Origin: Platanthera guangdongensis
Taxonomy: Eukaryota > Streptophyta > Magnoliopsida > Asparagales > Orchidaceae
Direction of reading: 5' to 3'
Assembly: GCA_039583875.1 (NCBI GenBank)
Contig: CM077159.1
Location: 4,281,371 to 4,345,370, forward strand
Length of the DNA stretch: 64,000 bases
Under the pieces are notes generated by a model. That model worked only from the letters and a program-made list of their open reading frames with translations. It was not told the DNA's origin and did no database searches. Positions 35,479-47,480 of the stretch are shown one piece after another; position 1 is the first letter of the stretch; the number at the start of each line of letters is the position of its first letter. A program made the position numbers and the translations under genes.

Positions 35479-38400
35479 TTATTCTCGCTCCCAAGAGAGC
35501 TCCTCACGGCCGCAGTTGTCCCATCCGACTTTTACGAGTTTAACCTCTTTATTCTGCAACTGCGGAATTTCGGAATCCTCGATAGCAATTGGACGGACTC
35601 GCGTCCTCAAGTCTTCCTCTATCGGCACCAATGCTGATTCGATCCCCACACTAGCCTCTACCAAAGCTTTCCTCAAAACGGAGACATGGAAGACGTCGTG
35701 TAATCCACTCAGCTCTGTAGACAACGCCAATCGGTACGCTGCTTCTCCCACCCGTTCAACAACCTCGAAAGGTCCCAAAAACCTTGGACTCAACTTCTTG
35801 AGTCGGCGAATCCGTGAAACGCCTTTGAACGACTTGATCTTTAAATAGACCTAATCGCCTACCGCGAACTCCAGCTTCCTGTGGCGAGCATTAAAATATT
35901 TTGCTTGCCGATCTTGAGCCACCTTCATGTGCTCTTGAATGGTCCGTACCAACTCACAAGCATCAGCTACCACTTCTTTTCACAATAGTTTGGTGTCTCT
36001 CGCCTCTGTCCATGACATCGGTGTTTAACACCACCTCCCATACAAAGCTTCGTATGGCTCCATCTTTATATTTGCTTGGTAGCTATTGTTATATGAGAAC
36101 TCCACCATGAAGAGGTGATCCTCCCACTTCTTGCCGAAGTCAAGAATGCACATTCTCAGCATATCCTCCATAGTACGGTTCGTTCTTTTGGTTTGCCCGT
36201 CAGTTTGTAGATGGAAAGACATACTAAACTTTAGCTTCATGCCCAGACTCTTCTGAACATACCTCCAGTCCTTGGACGTGAAACGTTCGTCACGATCGCT
36301 GACTATACTTTTAGGAATCCCATGTAGTCGCACAATGTTGTGAACATACAACTCCACCAGCTTCTTCACGCTGTCCTCCTTCCGATTTGGGATGAAGTGA
36401 GCCACTTTGGTTAAGCGATCCACAATCACCCAAATCGCGTCATTACCCTGCGGCGATCTAGGTAACCCATGCACAAAATCCATGAAGATGTCATCGAATT
36501 TCCACTCAGGGATTGGAAGAGGCTTCAGGAACCCGCCCGGCTTCTGACACTCGGCCTTCATGAAGGCACAGGTTTGGCATCGATTCACGTATAAAGCTAC
36601 GTCGCTCTTCAGTCCAGGCCACCAAAAGGATTTTTTCATATCCAAGTACATCTTTGTACTGCCCGAGTGAATGGAGTTCTTTGTAAAGTGAGCCTCAAAC
36701 ATCAACTCCTCGCGGAGCTTGCCGAACTACGGTACACAAATCCGTCAGTCCTTCCTCAAAATCCCATCAATTACCTCCCAGGCACTGCTCTCGCCCTTTT
36801 GAGCTTCCACCACGTATGGTTGAAACTCCACATCCAAACGGGTCGCTTCCCGAATACGATCAGACAAGTCATCCTGCATTTCAATCCAGTTCAACCGAGT
36901 CATGCTAGACTCGCCCCTTGCTGCGCATTCCAAGCCGAGGGACTCCCAGTCCTACACAAACCGCTCATCATGAGCTTCGATCTAATTCCCTTGCCCCAAG
37001 TATTTTCTACTCAAGGCATCTGCCACCACATTGGCTTTGCCTGGCGTATACTGCATCTCCACCTCGTAGTCTCCAAGGAACTCGACCCACCTGCACTGCC
37101 GCATATTCGGCTCCTTCTGATCTAGGAGATACTTCAGGCTTTTGTGATACGTGAAGATCTCCACATTCTCACCATAAACATAGTCATGGACGGGGTAATT
37201 CCTCTCGTGAGGCTTCAGCTGCCTAGACCCAAAGGCTATTACACTGCCATGTTGCACCAAAACTCAACCCAAACCGCAACCCGATGAATCACTGAAGTTT
37301 TGAAATCCTTCGGTCCCTTTCAGTAGACTTAGGAATGGAGCCGTCATCAGTCTTTCCTTCAGTGTCTCAAATGCCTGACTACACTCCTGAGTCCACACAA
37401 ACTTCTGATCCCTACGAGTTAGTGATGTGAGGGGTAGTGCTATCTGCAAAAAGTTTTCCACAAATCTTCTATAGTACCCGTCTAGTCCAAGAAAACTTCA
37501 GACTTCCGCCACGGTTCTCAAAATCGGCCAGTCTATGATGGCTTCCACTTTTGTTGGATCTACCGCCACCCCATCCCCACTAATCACATGGCCCAAAAAT
37601 GCTACCTTCTCGAGTCAGAACTCGCACTTTGAGAACTTTATGTAAAGCTGGTTCTCCCTCAACACCTGCAAGACTACTCTCAAGTGAGTCTCATGCTCCA
37701 CCTCTGATTTGGAGTACACCAGAATGTCATCAATAAAGACGACTACAAAAGAGTCCAAGTATTTCCGAAATACCTGATTCATCAAATCCAAGAATACGGA
37801 TGGTACGTTCGTCAGCCCGAACGACATCACAGAGAACTCAAAATGACCATACCTCGTACCAAACGCTGTCTTGGGTATGTACTCATCTCGAATTCGCAAC
37901 TAGTAGTATCCTGACTTCAAGTACAACTTTGAATACACCACCGACCCCACCAACTGGTCGAACTGATCTTCTATCCGAGGAATTAGATACTTATTCTTGA
38001 CAGTTAGTATATTCAACTCTCGTAGTCTATGCACAGCCGCATACTACCATCTTTCTTCTTCACGAACAACACCGGCGCGCTCCACGGTGAAGAACTGGGT
38101 CTGATATACCCCTGCTCTAACAGTACCTGCAACTGTACCTTGAGTTCAGCCAACTCCTTTAGTGCCATCCTAAATGGAGGTCGTGGCACCGGCCTAGCCT
38201 CTGGCACTAACTCAATCGAGAGGTCGATCTCCGGTCGAGGAGGCGCTCTAGGAAGTTCATTCGGAAACACATCCTTGAACTCTGCAACTACGGGCACTTC
38301 ACCAAGTGATAACTTGGAGTGGCGAACCTCCAATATTGCCACAAGAGCTACTCCACCCTGGTTAACTGCCCGCATCAACTGCATGGCCGAAATTAGGGAA

Positions 38401-38765
38401 CTGGCCACTCTATTAAGGCCCACAAACTTGACTTCTGTCTGCCCTTCGCTTCTTAAGGTCACCACCTTATATAGACAATCAATACTGGCACACTGCTCCG
38501 CTAGCCAGTCCATTCCCAAAATCACATCAAACTCGACCAACGGCAGGCCCGCTGCTATCAATATAAAGTCAACTTCGATTAGCTCCCAACAAATGCGCCC
38601 TTTCTTCCCGGTGGTCATGGATGACCCATTAGGCATGCACACTTTCAGCTCCGCGTCCGCGGAAAACAACTCAACTCCAATTCTCCGGATGAAGCTTTCC
38701 GCAAGAAAGGAGTGCGACGCTCCCGTATCAAACAATACCCGAGCAGGGTATCCAGAAACTAACAC
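35479..38765 (-). pseudogene. pol of gypsy element 2 (protease, RT, RNase H, integrase)
   Basis: Many stops and at least one single-base deletion (RT, near 38015). Protease: [13 protein letters not shown] near 38742. [20 protein letters not shown], then [10 protein letters not shown], where the catalytic aspartate is tyrosine, and FIDDILVYS near 37737. RNase [21 protein letters not shown]. Integrase 36705-36025: HSGSTKMYLDMK, CQTCAFMKAE, MDFVHGLPRS, SDRDERFTS, YNNSYQANIKMEP. The C-terminal frame 35793-35479 has VHDVFHVS and VKLVKVGWDNCGREELSW, a chromodomain-like tail. Stops include GYY-stop-LRI (CAG expected) and CEF-stop-LEK (TGG expected). Confidence 0.85.
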
Positions 38766-38770
38766 AAGGC

Positions 38771-40033
38771 CTACAACATAGACATCAAATATAACGGTCT
38801 AAAAGTATGGAGCACAAGGTTAAACTTAAAATTCCTCATACTTGTCACCACATTGGGCTGGCAGATCGCTTCCTGTTGTCCAAGGTTGTAAGCCCTTGGT
38901 TGCACCAGTTGGAACCGAGAAGCGCTCGACTCCGCCATCTTCCCTTTTTCTGCGGCACCGGGGCCGGAGCGCACAGTCTGCTCCTGCCTTGCCTCCTGCT
39001 CCGCACCTCCTTGGTTACAAAAACGACCAATGTGCCACACCTTACCACAGATGAAGCATGTCAGTGGCCCCTTAGAGTGAGACCCTCCAGACGTCCACTT
39101 GATTTTCTCACCGGACTTGTATGGGTGAGGCTTCTTCCTCCATCTATTCCCTTCAGACTTTCTTTGGGATTGAGAAGGCTTCCCTTCTCCTTGCTTGGGC
39201 GCAAAACCCTTAGGACGTTGGCTTCGCTCTAGATCACTCTCTAACGTCCTGGCAGCCTCAACTAGATCATTGAAACCAGCTCTCTTCATGGCAATGAGGG
39301 GTTGTCTTAGATTCTCCCTCAGCCCTTGGTAGAAGAGGTTATCCCTCTCCTCATCATCTGCCATGGTCGTTCCCGGGTACCGACCAAAACGAGTGAACTC
39401 CTGCACAAACTCGTCCACCGTCTTATCTCGCTGCATCAAGTGTAGAAATTTCCTCTAAAGGGCCAACCTTGTTGAAACAGGAATGTACTTTTTTAGGAAA
39501 GTATCCCCAAATTCTTCCATGGATGGGGTGCGTCCAGGAAATTGGCGGTCGCTATGGCTCACCCACCACAACTTTGCGTCTCCCTCCAACATGAAAGCTG
39601 CAAACTCAGATTTCTTCTCCTCTGCCATCTCTATTGCCCTCAGAAGTTCTTGAATCCATGCCCACCAATCCTCCACATCAGTCGGAGTACCGACTCCCTT
39701 GAATGTTGGGGGATGGAAGCTCAGAAAATACTTCATCTGCCGGTCTCCATACCCGACAACCACCCTTTCTGCCAAAGGCTCTGCTCGGCTGGCTTCTCCA
39801 CCCGGCATGGCCGTCGCCGTATCCGGTGTAGCAAGGGTTGCTACCTGAGCTGTCGCTGCAGCTTGGGCTGCCACCATTGCTTTTGCAAGCATGCCACAAA
39901 AGTCAGCCGAGTTTACACCCATGCCCAAAGGACCTTGAGCAGTGGCGCTGCTCGCCAAATGCTCTTCTCTTGGTCTCGACGTACCCGCCACGTTGCTTGC
40001 ACTCTTAAGAAAAGCAAGAAAACAAGGAATCAA
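38771..40033 (-). pseudogene. gag of gypsy element 2
   Basis: The Gag capsid/nucleocapsid gene. FLSFHPPTFKGVG near residue 98 and DAKLWWVSHSD are capsid landmarks. The second half has a single zinc knuckle, CFICGKVWHIGRFC, near 39035. The frame is broken by one TAG at about 39452, in a context where CAG is expected (LAL-stop-RKFLH), and then shifts before the protease. A proline/alanine-rich N-terminal region with AQAAATAQV repeats is visible. Confidence 0.78.
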
Positions 40034-40130
40034 TCTCTAATCACAAGACTCAAACATAAGGACACTCACGATGCCGCATTACTCTAATGTGGATAACTTC
40101 TATACGCACTGACCTTGAATCTAATCTCAC

Positions 40131-40142
40131 TCTGATACCAAA
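40131..40142 (-). promoter_or_regulatory. primer-binding site of gypsy element 2
   Basis: The minus strand reads TTTGGTATCAGAG just inside the 5' LTR, the initiator tRNA-Met site. Confidence 0.88.
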
Positions 40143-40143
40143 T

Positions 40144-42730
40144 TGTAACACCTCCCATATAATGACTGTATAATATGGGTACGGCCGGGGCCCCACAACA
40201 TACAAACGTCACAGCTTTAGTACTATAAGATGATATAACTACCCAATCTCAAAACTCATAATCAATCCACAGCGAAAAAATCAACCAAGACTAGAAGTTA
40301 TCCACATACACAAGAGTATCGAAACGGTCTTATGGACTTACAATAAAAGTGAGTCCAAAACTCTAGCAATACATAACACATCAAAGTGCAAAGGCACTCC
40401 TAAGTTACCTCGACATGCAAGCAGGAAGTCGAATGCATTAATCAGACAATATCACAATAGTAGAGCTAATGCAAAGCTGGTTACACTTCATGAGGCTTAG
40501 GCCTTTTTGGCCGGCGAGCTAGCTCCTGCTTGCGATCCTTGCCCTGTAAAAATTTGGTTGTAACGTGGGTCAGCAAAGGCTGACCTCAAACTGTGTAACA
40601 AACACATCTCCTCCCGGCCGCCCCTAACGGACCCTGGGGTACCCCTCCAACCTACAAGTCAACACATTGTATACAATATACATAAACAAGTAAAGCACTA
40701 AAAAACAGGCTTGGATGTCTCAAACAACATGCACGTTCTCTACTGTTGAGCATATAATGAAAAGGGGCCTACTATGCAGCATGTATGCAAAACCCGGGCT
40801 TCACCCAAGGCACCCTATAGCATATGCAACTAGCACATCATCACATCATCTGTGTACTCACCATTTCCCCATTGGCATTAAGCCACAAACAAAGGGGTAC
40901 TGCAATTCTCCCAACGACACACATGCCGCCACACAGAATTCTTGCAAAGGCCCCACCCGCTCATGGTCTTATACCCGGGCTTTCCTGCAAGCTCTGACTT
41001 CTCATGTCAGGATTCTGTCTAACACACTGACTGATTCAAAGAACCCTTGCTGGACCCCACCCGCTCATGGCCTCTTTACCCAGGCTTTCCCCATGCTTGG
41101 CGTTCTCGTCAGTCTCACAGAAGAGGACTAGTTTCATCGGGACACTCTCCACACATGACTTGCACGTCACGGGATAGCCAGCCTACCATGGAGACAAAGC
41201 CACGCCTTATCACATCACAATCCAAAATCATTCTCCCCCCAATCCCTCATTTGTACTGCAACGTTCCCACGCACCAAGGAAACCATCTACCACCAATGCA
41301 GAACTAACCTTGTCCACCAAGGAAACCATCTACCGCCATTATGGAGCTAACCTTATCTGGTTCTGGCTACACGTACTCACTCAAGAAAAGGCAGAAAACA
41401 CAAACATCACAAGCGGCATCTTGCCACAACGGATTTCTACAAAATCCTTAAAGCTCGTATGCAACATCACCGAGTGGGACTAACTGTCGACACCACGGCT
41501 TCACCCGTAATGCCTAATCCACTAACGGAGTAGATCTCTAATGAAAAAACATGTCGGGGATGGAATCAATCGACCCGGAGTTTCCTCTTGAACCATGGCG
41601 ACCCAAACCCCTCTCATGTGAGGGATTTGATGCCCAAAATCTTGAAAGAAAAGATGTTAAACACGCATCCAAAAACCAAGAGGAGAAGTGTCGTTACCTT
41701 CCGACCCCTCTTCCTAGCCATGGAAACTTAGCCAGATGAAAACTTTCGCAACGGTCTTGCCTCCACAGATCTGGACTCGGCTCGCGATTTGGAGCACCGA
41801 AGCTTCTACGATAGCCAGATCTCTCTTTCACCTTCTTCCTTGCTCTCCCTTCTCTGTAGAACTTAGAAAGAGATTACTTGATGAAGAATGATTGTTTCTT
41901 AACCCTATTCCCGGACATAACTCAGGAAGGACAGCCCTGGACCATAAGATCCCCTTATAAGGAAATGAACGGCCATGATCCGAACTTAAAACCAAAACAC
42001 CTGGGCCGAACACGGCTTGCGACACGCCCGTGTCTAAGGCCGTGTGCCTCAATTGATGCTGAAACTGTCACATCCAGAAAAGGACATAGGCACTGGATAC
42101 GCCCGTGTCAAACATGACACGCCCGTGTCACTCAGTACATGCCCGTGTTACTGGGCGTGTTCCTCCATCGACACAGGATCAAAAACCACCCGAGAAGGAC
42201 ACGGGTAATCGACACGCCCGTGTTGAAATTGACACGCCCGTGTTAGGACGAACATGCCTGGGCTCTAGGACGTGTTCAATCCCCTTACACGGCCTGGCTC
42301 ACAACCCGAGCAGGACACGGCCTGGGACACGCCCGTGTCTCAGGCCGTGTTCGAAGTCTCGACGATCGTTGACTGCCTCTTCGTCGACTTCGCGGAAAAT
42401 TCGTCGAAAACGCGCACGACACGGCCTTGGACATGCCTGTGTCCTAAGCCGTGTTCAATGTCTCGACATTTAACCGAGCGCAGTTCGTCGACCACCCGAG
42501 TTCTCCATCGAACCCGCGCACTCCACGGCCATGGACACGCCCGTATCCTAGGCCGTGTTCTCTGTCCCAACACTTCGTCGAGCAAAAATCGTCGACTTCC
42601 CAGGCTCTTGAAGAACCCGAGCACAACACGGCCATGGACACGCCCGTGTCCTAGGCTGTGTGATCCTTACAAAGAACCAAACTTGGCTCTCGATGCTGCT
42701 CGTCCCTCTTTCGAATTTTGGGGCATTACA
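40144..42730 (-). repeat. 5' LTR of gypsy element 2
   Basis: The same length as its partner, with the palindrome cluster at about 42000-42670. It has a TATA-like CTTATAAGG on the minus strand near 41955, which is mutated in the other LTR. Confidence 0.93.
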
Positions 42731-42735
42731 TGTAG

Positions 42736-43141
42736 CATTAGGGTACACAGGGTGATGAGATATTGTTGAATTGAGTGATGTGTTGGGAAGCTGAAACCCT
42801 AGTTAGAATCATAAGTATGTCACTACCTAGTATCGAGAGTTATAGTGCAAGTCCCTAAAGAGAATAACTAGGGCGGAGTCCGGCGAAAGATCGTCGTTCT
42901 CCCAATAAGAACCTTAAGTCATTAGGTTTACTAAAGAGCAAGAACGAGAGTGAGAAGTTAATAAGGGGTAGCTACCAATAATAGTAAGTGTCCTGGAAAG
43001 GGGATTTAGGATTCAACCCATCGTATCCCGGAGTACCACTGCAAGCCGTTCACCGGGTAGACCTCGGGAAGTTCAAGATTAACCTTAAGTCGCTAAGTAT
43101 AACTAAAATTAGACAAGAGTAGTCTAATAGGTTGAGGAACA
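42736..43141 (+). other. probable continuation of the relic 3' LTR
   Basis: After the TGTAG duplication the sequence should continue the LTR that stopped at 32387. It is non-coding. I could not confirm this independently, because the matching part of the relic's 5' LTR is missing from the window. Confidence 0.4.
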
Positions 43142-44855
43142 ATGTCACAATCTCACCCATGATGGGTTGGAGGGATACAGGACGGGTTATCCCAACAAGT
43201 TGGTGTAAGACCGCCCCTCCCGGATCCCAAAACACAGCACAGAGGGGGTCTTGTACCCAGAACAGCCGCCTTGTGGTAGCATTAGCACACGGGCTAACCT
43301 GAACCACAATACGCCTATTCTGCTAGATACAACCAATATCAATATATAAATGTCAACCCAACCAAAGTATAAACAAGAAGTCAAATCCACACCAAGCATA
43401 TATGTCCAAAGTACATAAAAATAGAGAAGCTAAAACATGCTTCTACAATATCAGAGTACAGCTAATAAATGCCCAACGGGGCTACATCAGAGTCGCTCAA
43501 CAAAAACTCACGTCGGTAACCGACGGTTAAGATGGCACCGTCACTTCAGGCCCTGTCGTCCTGGCCTGGATGTCCTGCTGCAAAGTCTGCGGCTGCTCTA
43601 CCTACGGGGAGACCTCCTAAAAAGGAAGACGTAGCAACCGTTAGTCGAAAAGACTAAGTGGCTTCACATCCGCTCCCTTGGCAACTCCTCGGCACCGGGC
43701 GGAGAAAAGAGCAAGAGTACAAGGTATAATAAATAGTATAAGCAGGTACAAGCAGGTGGTTATGGTACTATAAGATTAACAACAATTTACTAGCAGTTCT
43801 ACAAAGTTATATCAAACATCAAGAGCAAGTAACTACAGCAGGAAAGTAACTCAACTTATAAGGATGCCCATACAAGCTTATAAGTTAAGGATCAGTTTAC
43901 ATAAAGTAACTCATCGTATTGGAATGCTCATACAAACTTATACGATGAGAATCTTGTTGTGCAATGTTATGAAATGGTATGTATGCTATGACATGACTCA
44001 CCCATGTTCAAGAAAATGCAGTTGTTATGTCGATACAGACTATAGTTCCCACTATTTGAGCTGGTAGCTAACCTCTCAGGCATCAACCGCCATGGCCAGG
44101 CAGTGACTGTTGAATTTTCTCAAAGCGGTCAACAAGGTAGCCTAAAGCCAAATTAATATTCTCAGAACTACCCAGTTCACACTTTGATCATGCGGAAGCC
44201 CAAAGAGCAAGTTAAACACCAACCACAAATGGAAGAACAAGCAGGTCTTATATGCATTCACACTTCTTTACAAGGCGAGGTATATGTAGCGAGACATGAT
44301 TTCGCCTATACACAAGCTAAAAATAGAAAGAACAAAACAAGCCGGGCAGACAGCACTGGAGACCGCCGAGACCGCCTAGTCCGCCAAGGTCACCGAAGCC
44401 GCCTGAGCTGCAACTGCTACAAGCCGGATAACACACGGAGTGCGCCGAGACCACGAGGTCAAGCGGACACACCGTTATTCGCTGTCTGCTGAAGAACTGA
44501 GGAAAAGACCGCCTACCCGCCTGAGACCGGCAGACAGGTTATTGGAACTTGAACAAGCTGAAGCAAAAAAACTGACAAGCTGCAGAAGCGACCAGCTGAG
44601 ACCTCGGAGACCACACACTTCACTGCCCAACTCCTGGCTCCTTGAAGCTAGTCGCGTGACATGCACACAGCAAACCGTCAGCACTACTCAACCCACGCAG
44701 ACAGAAAACCGCAAACCGCCACACTTGCTAAAGCCCAACTTATAGGTCACTCTGTTACTGTAGACGTGTCGGAGGGGTTTTATTTATAGGCGGGGTGAGG
44801 AGTGTGGTCACCACCATAGTACATAAAATCACCACCCCAGCCCGCGCACTAGCAA
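43142..44855 (-). repeat. minus-strand LTR, R-U5 side
   Basis: It ends TGTCACAATCTC on the plus strand (GAGATTGTGACA on the minus strand). A TATA box, CCTATAAATAAAA, lies on the minus strand at 44778-44790. The part 43142-43990 is homologous to 3577-4540. GTCCGCC/GCGGAC motifs (44380 and 44463 regions) link it to 50926-52005 across the compact element, so I take both as one LTR. Whether it is copia or gypsy is not settled: the polypurine tract at 52006 argues copia, while the GTTGTGACA-like end also fits gypsy LTRs. No gene. Confidence 0.5.
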
Positions 44856-46118
44856 TGTTGAAGCCAAATTTGACCTCTGTGGAGTTCGGGGTCCCTGAAA
44901 GGGGTGACCTCACACCTACTACACTCGAGAGAACGTCACAGACCGGAGACTTAGGAGACTATGAACAGACCCTCGGCTCTAGCGTGGAGGTCCCACCTCA
45001 CACCCGGAAGGCTACCTGAGCTCTTCCCCTCCCTCACCAAAGGGCTAGGCTAGGTGCCTTGGAGAGCTCTCTCTACTCAACCAAGAAGAAGCTAAGGGAG
45101 GAGAAAGCTAAGAAAAGGCTCCTCTCCAAGGCACCCAAGGGGGTCTATTTATAGTTTTTCCAAGTCCTGGGGGTGAAATGACCAAAATACCCCTACGGCC
45201 AAAAGGCCTCGGGCCAATAGAGAACAGCCACGTCGGGGGGTAAAGGGTGAATTCCCCCCGAGGGCAAGAAGGTAAAACTGCAGGGGGGGCAAGGGCGAGA
45301 CCGCGGCCTCTGACCGGTCTCGCCCCGCCAGGCCGCCAAGCTAGAAGGGGCAGGGGGCGAGACCCCGGCCCCCGGCCGGTCTCGCCCCACCAGGCCGCCA
45401 GGCTAGAAGAGCAACCGGTCTCGCCCCGCCAGGCCGCCAAGCTAGAAGGGGCAGGGGGCGAGACCCCGGCCCCCGGCCGGTCTCGCCCCACCAGGCCGCC
45501 AGGCTAGAAGGAGTAGGGGCGAGACCCCGGCCCCCGGCCGGTCTCGCCCCACCAGGCCGTCAGGCAGAAGGAGCAGGGGAGAGACCCCGGCCCCCGGCCG
45601 GTCTCGCCCCACCAGGCCGCCAGGCAGAAGGAGCAGGGGCGAGACCCCGGCCCCCGGCCGGTCTCGCCCCACCAGGCCGCCAGGCTAGAAGGGGCAGGGG
45701 CGAGACCCCGGCCCCCGGCCGGTCTCGCCCCACCAGGCCGCCAGGCTAGAAGGAGGCAGGGGCGAGACCCCGGACCCCGGCCGGTCTCGCCCCACCAGGC
45801 CGCCAGGCTAGAAGGGGCAGGGGCGAGACCCCGGCCCCCGGCCGGTCTCGCCCCACCAGGCCGCCAAGTAGAAGGAGGCGGGGGCGAGACCCTGGCCCCC
45901 GGCCGGTCTCGCCCTACCAGGCCGCCAAGGACCTATAGGGACGGGGGCTGGTGTTAGCCAACTTGTCGCACCCGCCCCCCAAAAGAGGGCCACTGGGGGG
46001 AGGTAGATTTTTCCTCCCCCTACTAGTATGTTTCCAAGCTAGAGCCAAAATTGGCCACTGAGAGTGCAAAATCTCCCAAAAGCATAAAACTATACAGGGG
46101 CGAATACGGGGTTGTACA
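44856..46118 (-). repeat. 3' LTR of the compact element
   Basis: Starts TGTTGAAGCC and ends GTTGTACA on the plus strand. It carries 11 copies of a 60-63-bp unit with inverted arms GGGGCGAGACC and GGTCTCGCCCC (about 45293-45925). The minus strand has a TATA box CTATAAATAGACC at 45142-45154, downstream of the array in element orientation, so the array is in U3. Confidence 0.95.
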
Positions 46119-46136
46119 AAATCCCCGCTCTTTTCG
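46119..46136 (-). promoter_or_regulatory. polypurine tract of the compact element
   Basis: The minus strand reads CGAAAAGAGCGGGGATTT directly before the 3' LTR. Confidence 0.7.
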
Positions 46137-46361
46137 AGGTTGGCACAAACTCGGAAAGAAATGTCCAACCCAACGTATTCGCTGAGTGCAATTTCCTTGC
46201 GCGCCTCTCCATGGAGCCAACCTGCCACGCCAGCTATGGGAGCCTGGGTGGCGAGTCCCCCTCCAGGTAAAAAATACTTAGCCTCCACGAGAGGTACCAC
46301 CAGCCCTGCCAGCTAGTGAGAGCCTGGCAGCGGGATTCTCATAGGAGCAAAGGGGCTTTTA

Positions 46362-47336
46362 CTCCCCCCGAGGCACATTCGACCCAACCAGCTAATGGGA
46401 GCCTGGCTGAGGAGATCCTCTCGGGGTTGGAACTCGATCTCCCCGAAGCACATTTGACCCAACCAGCTAGTGGGAGCCTGGCTGAGGAGATCCTCTCGGG
46501 GGTGAGGCTTGATCTTCCCGAGGCACGTTCGACCCAACCAGCTAGTGGGAGCCTGGCTGAGGAGATCCTCTCGGGGGTGGGACTTACTCTCCCCGAGGCA
46601 CATTCGACCCAACCAGCTAGTGGGAGCCTGGCTGAGGAGATCCTCTTGGGGGTGGGACTTGATCTCCCCGAGGCACATTCGACCCAACCAGCTAGTGGGA
46701 GCCTTGCTGAGGAGATCCTCTCGGGGGTGGGACTAGATCTCCCCGAGGCACATTCGACCCAACCAGCTAGTGGGAGCCTGGTTGAGGAGATCCTCTCGGG
46801 GGTGGGGCGAGATCTCCCCGAGGCACATTCGACCCAACCAGCTAGTGGGAGCCTGGCTGAGGAGATCCTCTCGGGGGTGAGGCTTGATCTCCCCGAGGCA
46901 CATTCAACCCAACCAGCTAGTGGGAGCCTGGCTGAGGAGATCCTCTCGGGGGTGGGACTATATCTCCCCGAGGCACATTCGACCCAACCACCTAGTGGGA
47001 GCCTGGCTGAGGAGATCCTCTCGGGGGTGGGACTAGATCTCCCCGAGGCACATTCGACCAAACCAGCTAGTGGGAGCCTGGCTGAGGAGATCCTCTCGGG
47101 GGTGAGGCTTGATCTCCCCGAGGCACATTCGACCCAACCAGCTAGTGGGAGCCTGGCTGAGGAGATCCTCTCGGGGGTGGGACTTACTCTCCCCGAGGCA
47201 CATTCGACCCAACCAGCTAGTGGGAGCCTGGCTGAGGAGATCCTCTCGGGGGTGGGACTAGATCTACCCGAGGCACATTCGACCCAACCAGCTAGTGGGA
47301 GCCTGGCTGAGGAGATCCTCTCGGGGGTGGGGAACC
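46362..47336. repeat. 75-bp tandem repeat, 13 copies
   Basis: Thirteen copies of a unit containing CCCGAGGCACATTCGACCC and CTGGCTGAGGAGATCCTC lie between the Gag-protease stop and the 3' LTR. As 75 is divisible by 3, long open frames appear on both strands (plus strand 46316-47392, minus strand 47061-46339); I consider them by-products. Variants of copies 2-4 recur in copies 10-12, so blocks of units were duplicated. Confidence 0.95.
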
Positions 47337-47480
47337 AGGCTTGTCACTTGAACTTTACCAAATCCAACATCCTCAAACGGGGAATAAGATGAGTTACATG
47401 ACCCCCCCGACTCAGCCGGTCGGGGGCTGGACTCATAACAACATAAAAAACATACATGACTCAGCCGGGTCGAGGCCTCC

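Larger units (their letters stand above)
32393..42730 (-). mobile_element. gypsy element 2
   Basis: A minus-strand gypsy element with LTRs of equal length (2587 bp) at 32781-35367 and 40144-42730. The left flank only makes sense once the 382-bp insertion 32399-32780 is removed: the LTR's first six bases, TGTAAC, are then at 32393, and the flanks become TGTAG (32388-32392) and TGTAG (42731-42735), a perfect 5-bp TSD. The primer site is initiator-Met. The coding region is more decayed than in gypsy element 1. Confidence 0.88.

Noticed and set aside
45108..45672. Proline/arginine-rich frames in the GC-rich region (up to 127 codons)
   Set aside because: By-products of the 60-63-bp U3 repeat in the LTR of the compact element; mirrored in the second LTR.
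46316..47392. A 358-codon plus-strand frame with a perfect 25-residue repeat
   Set aside because: It is exactly the 75-bp tandem repeat. The opposite strand is open as well, and it lies antisense in the 3' part of a retroelement.
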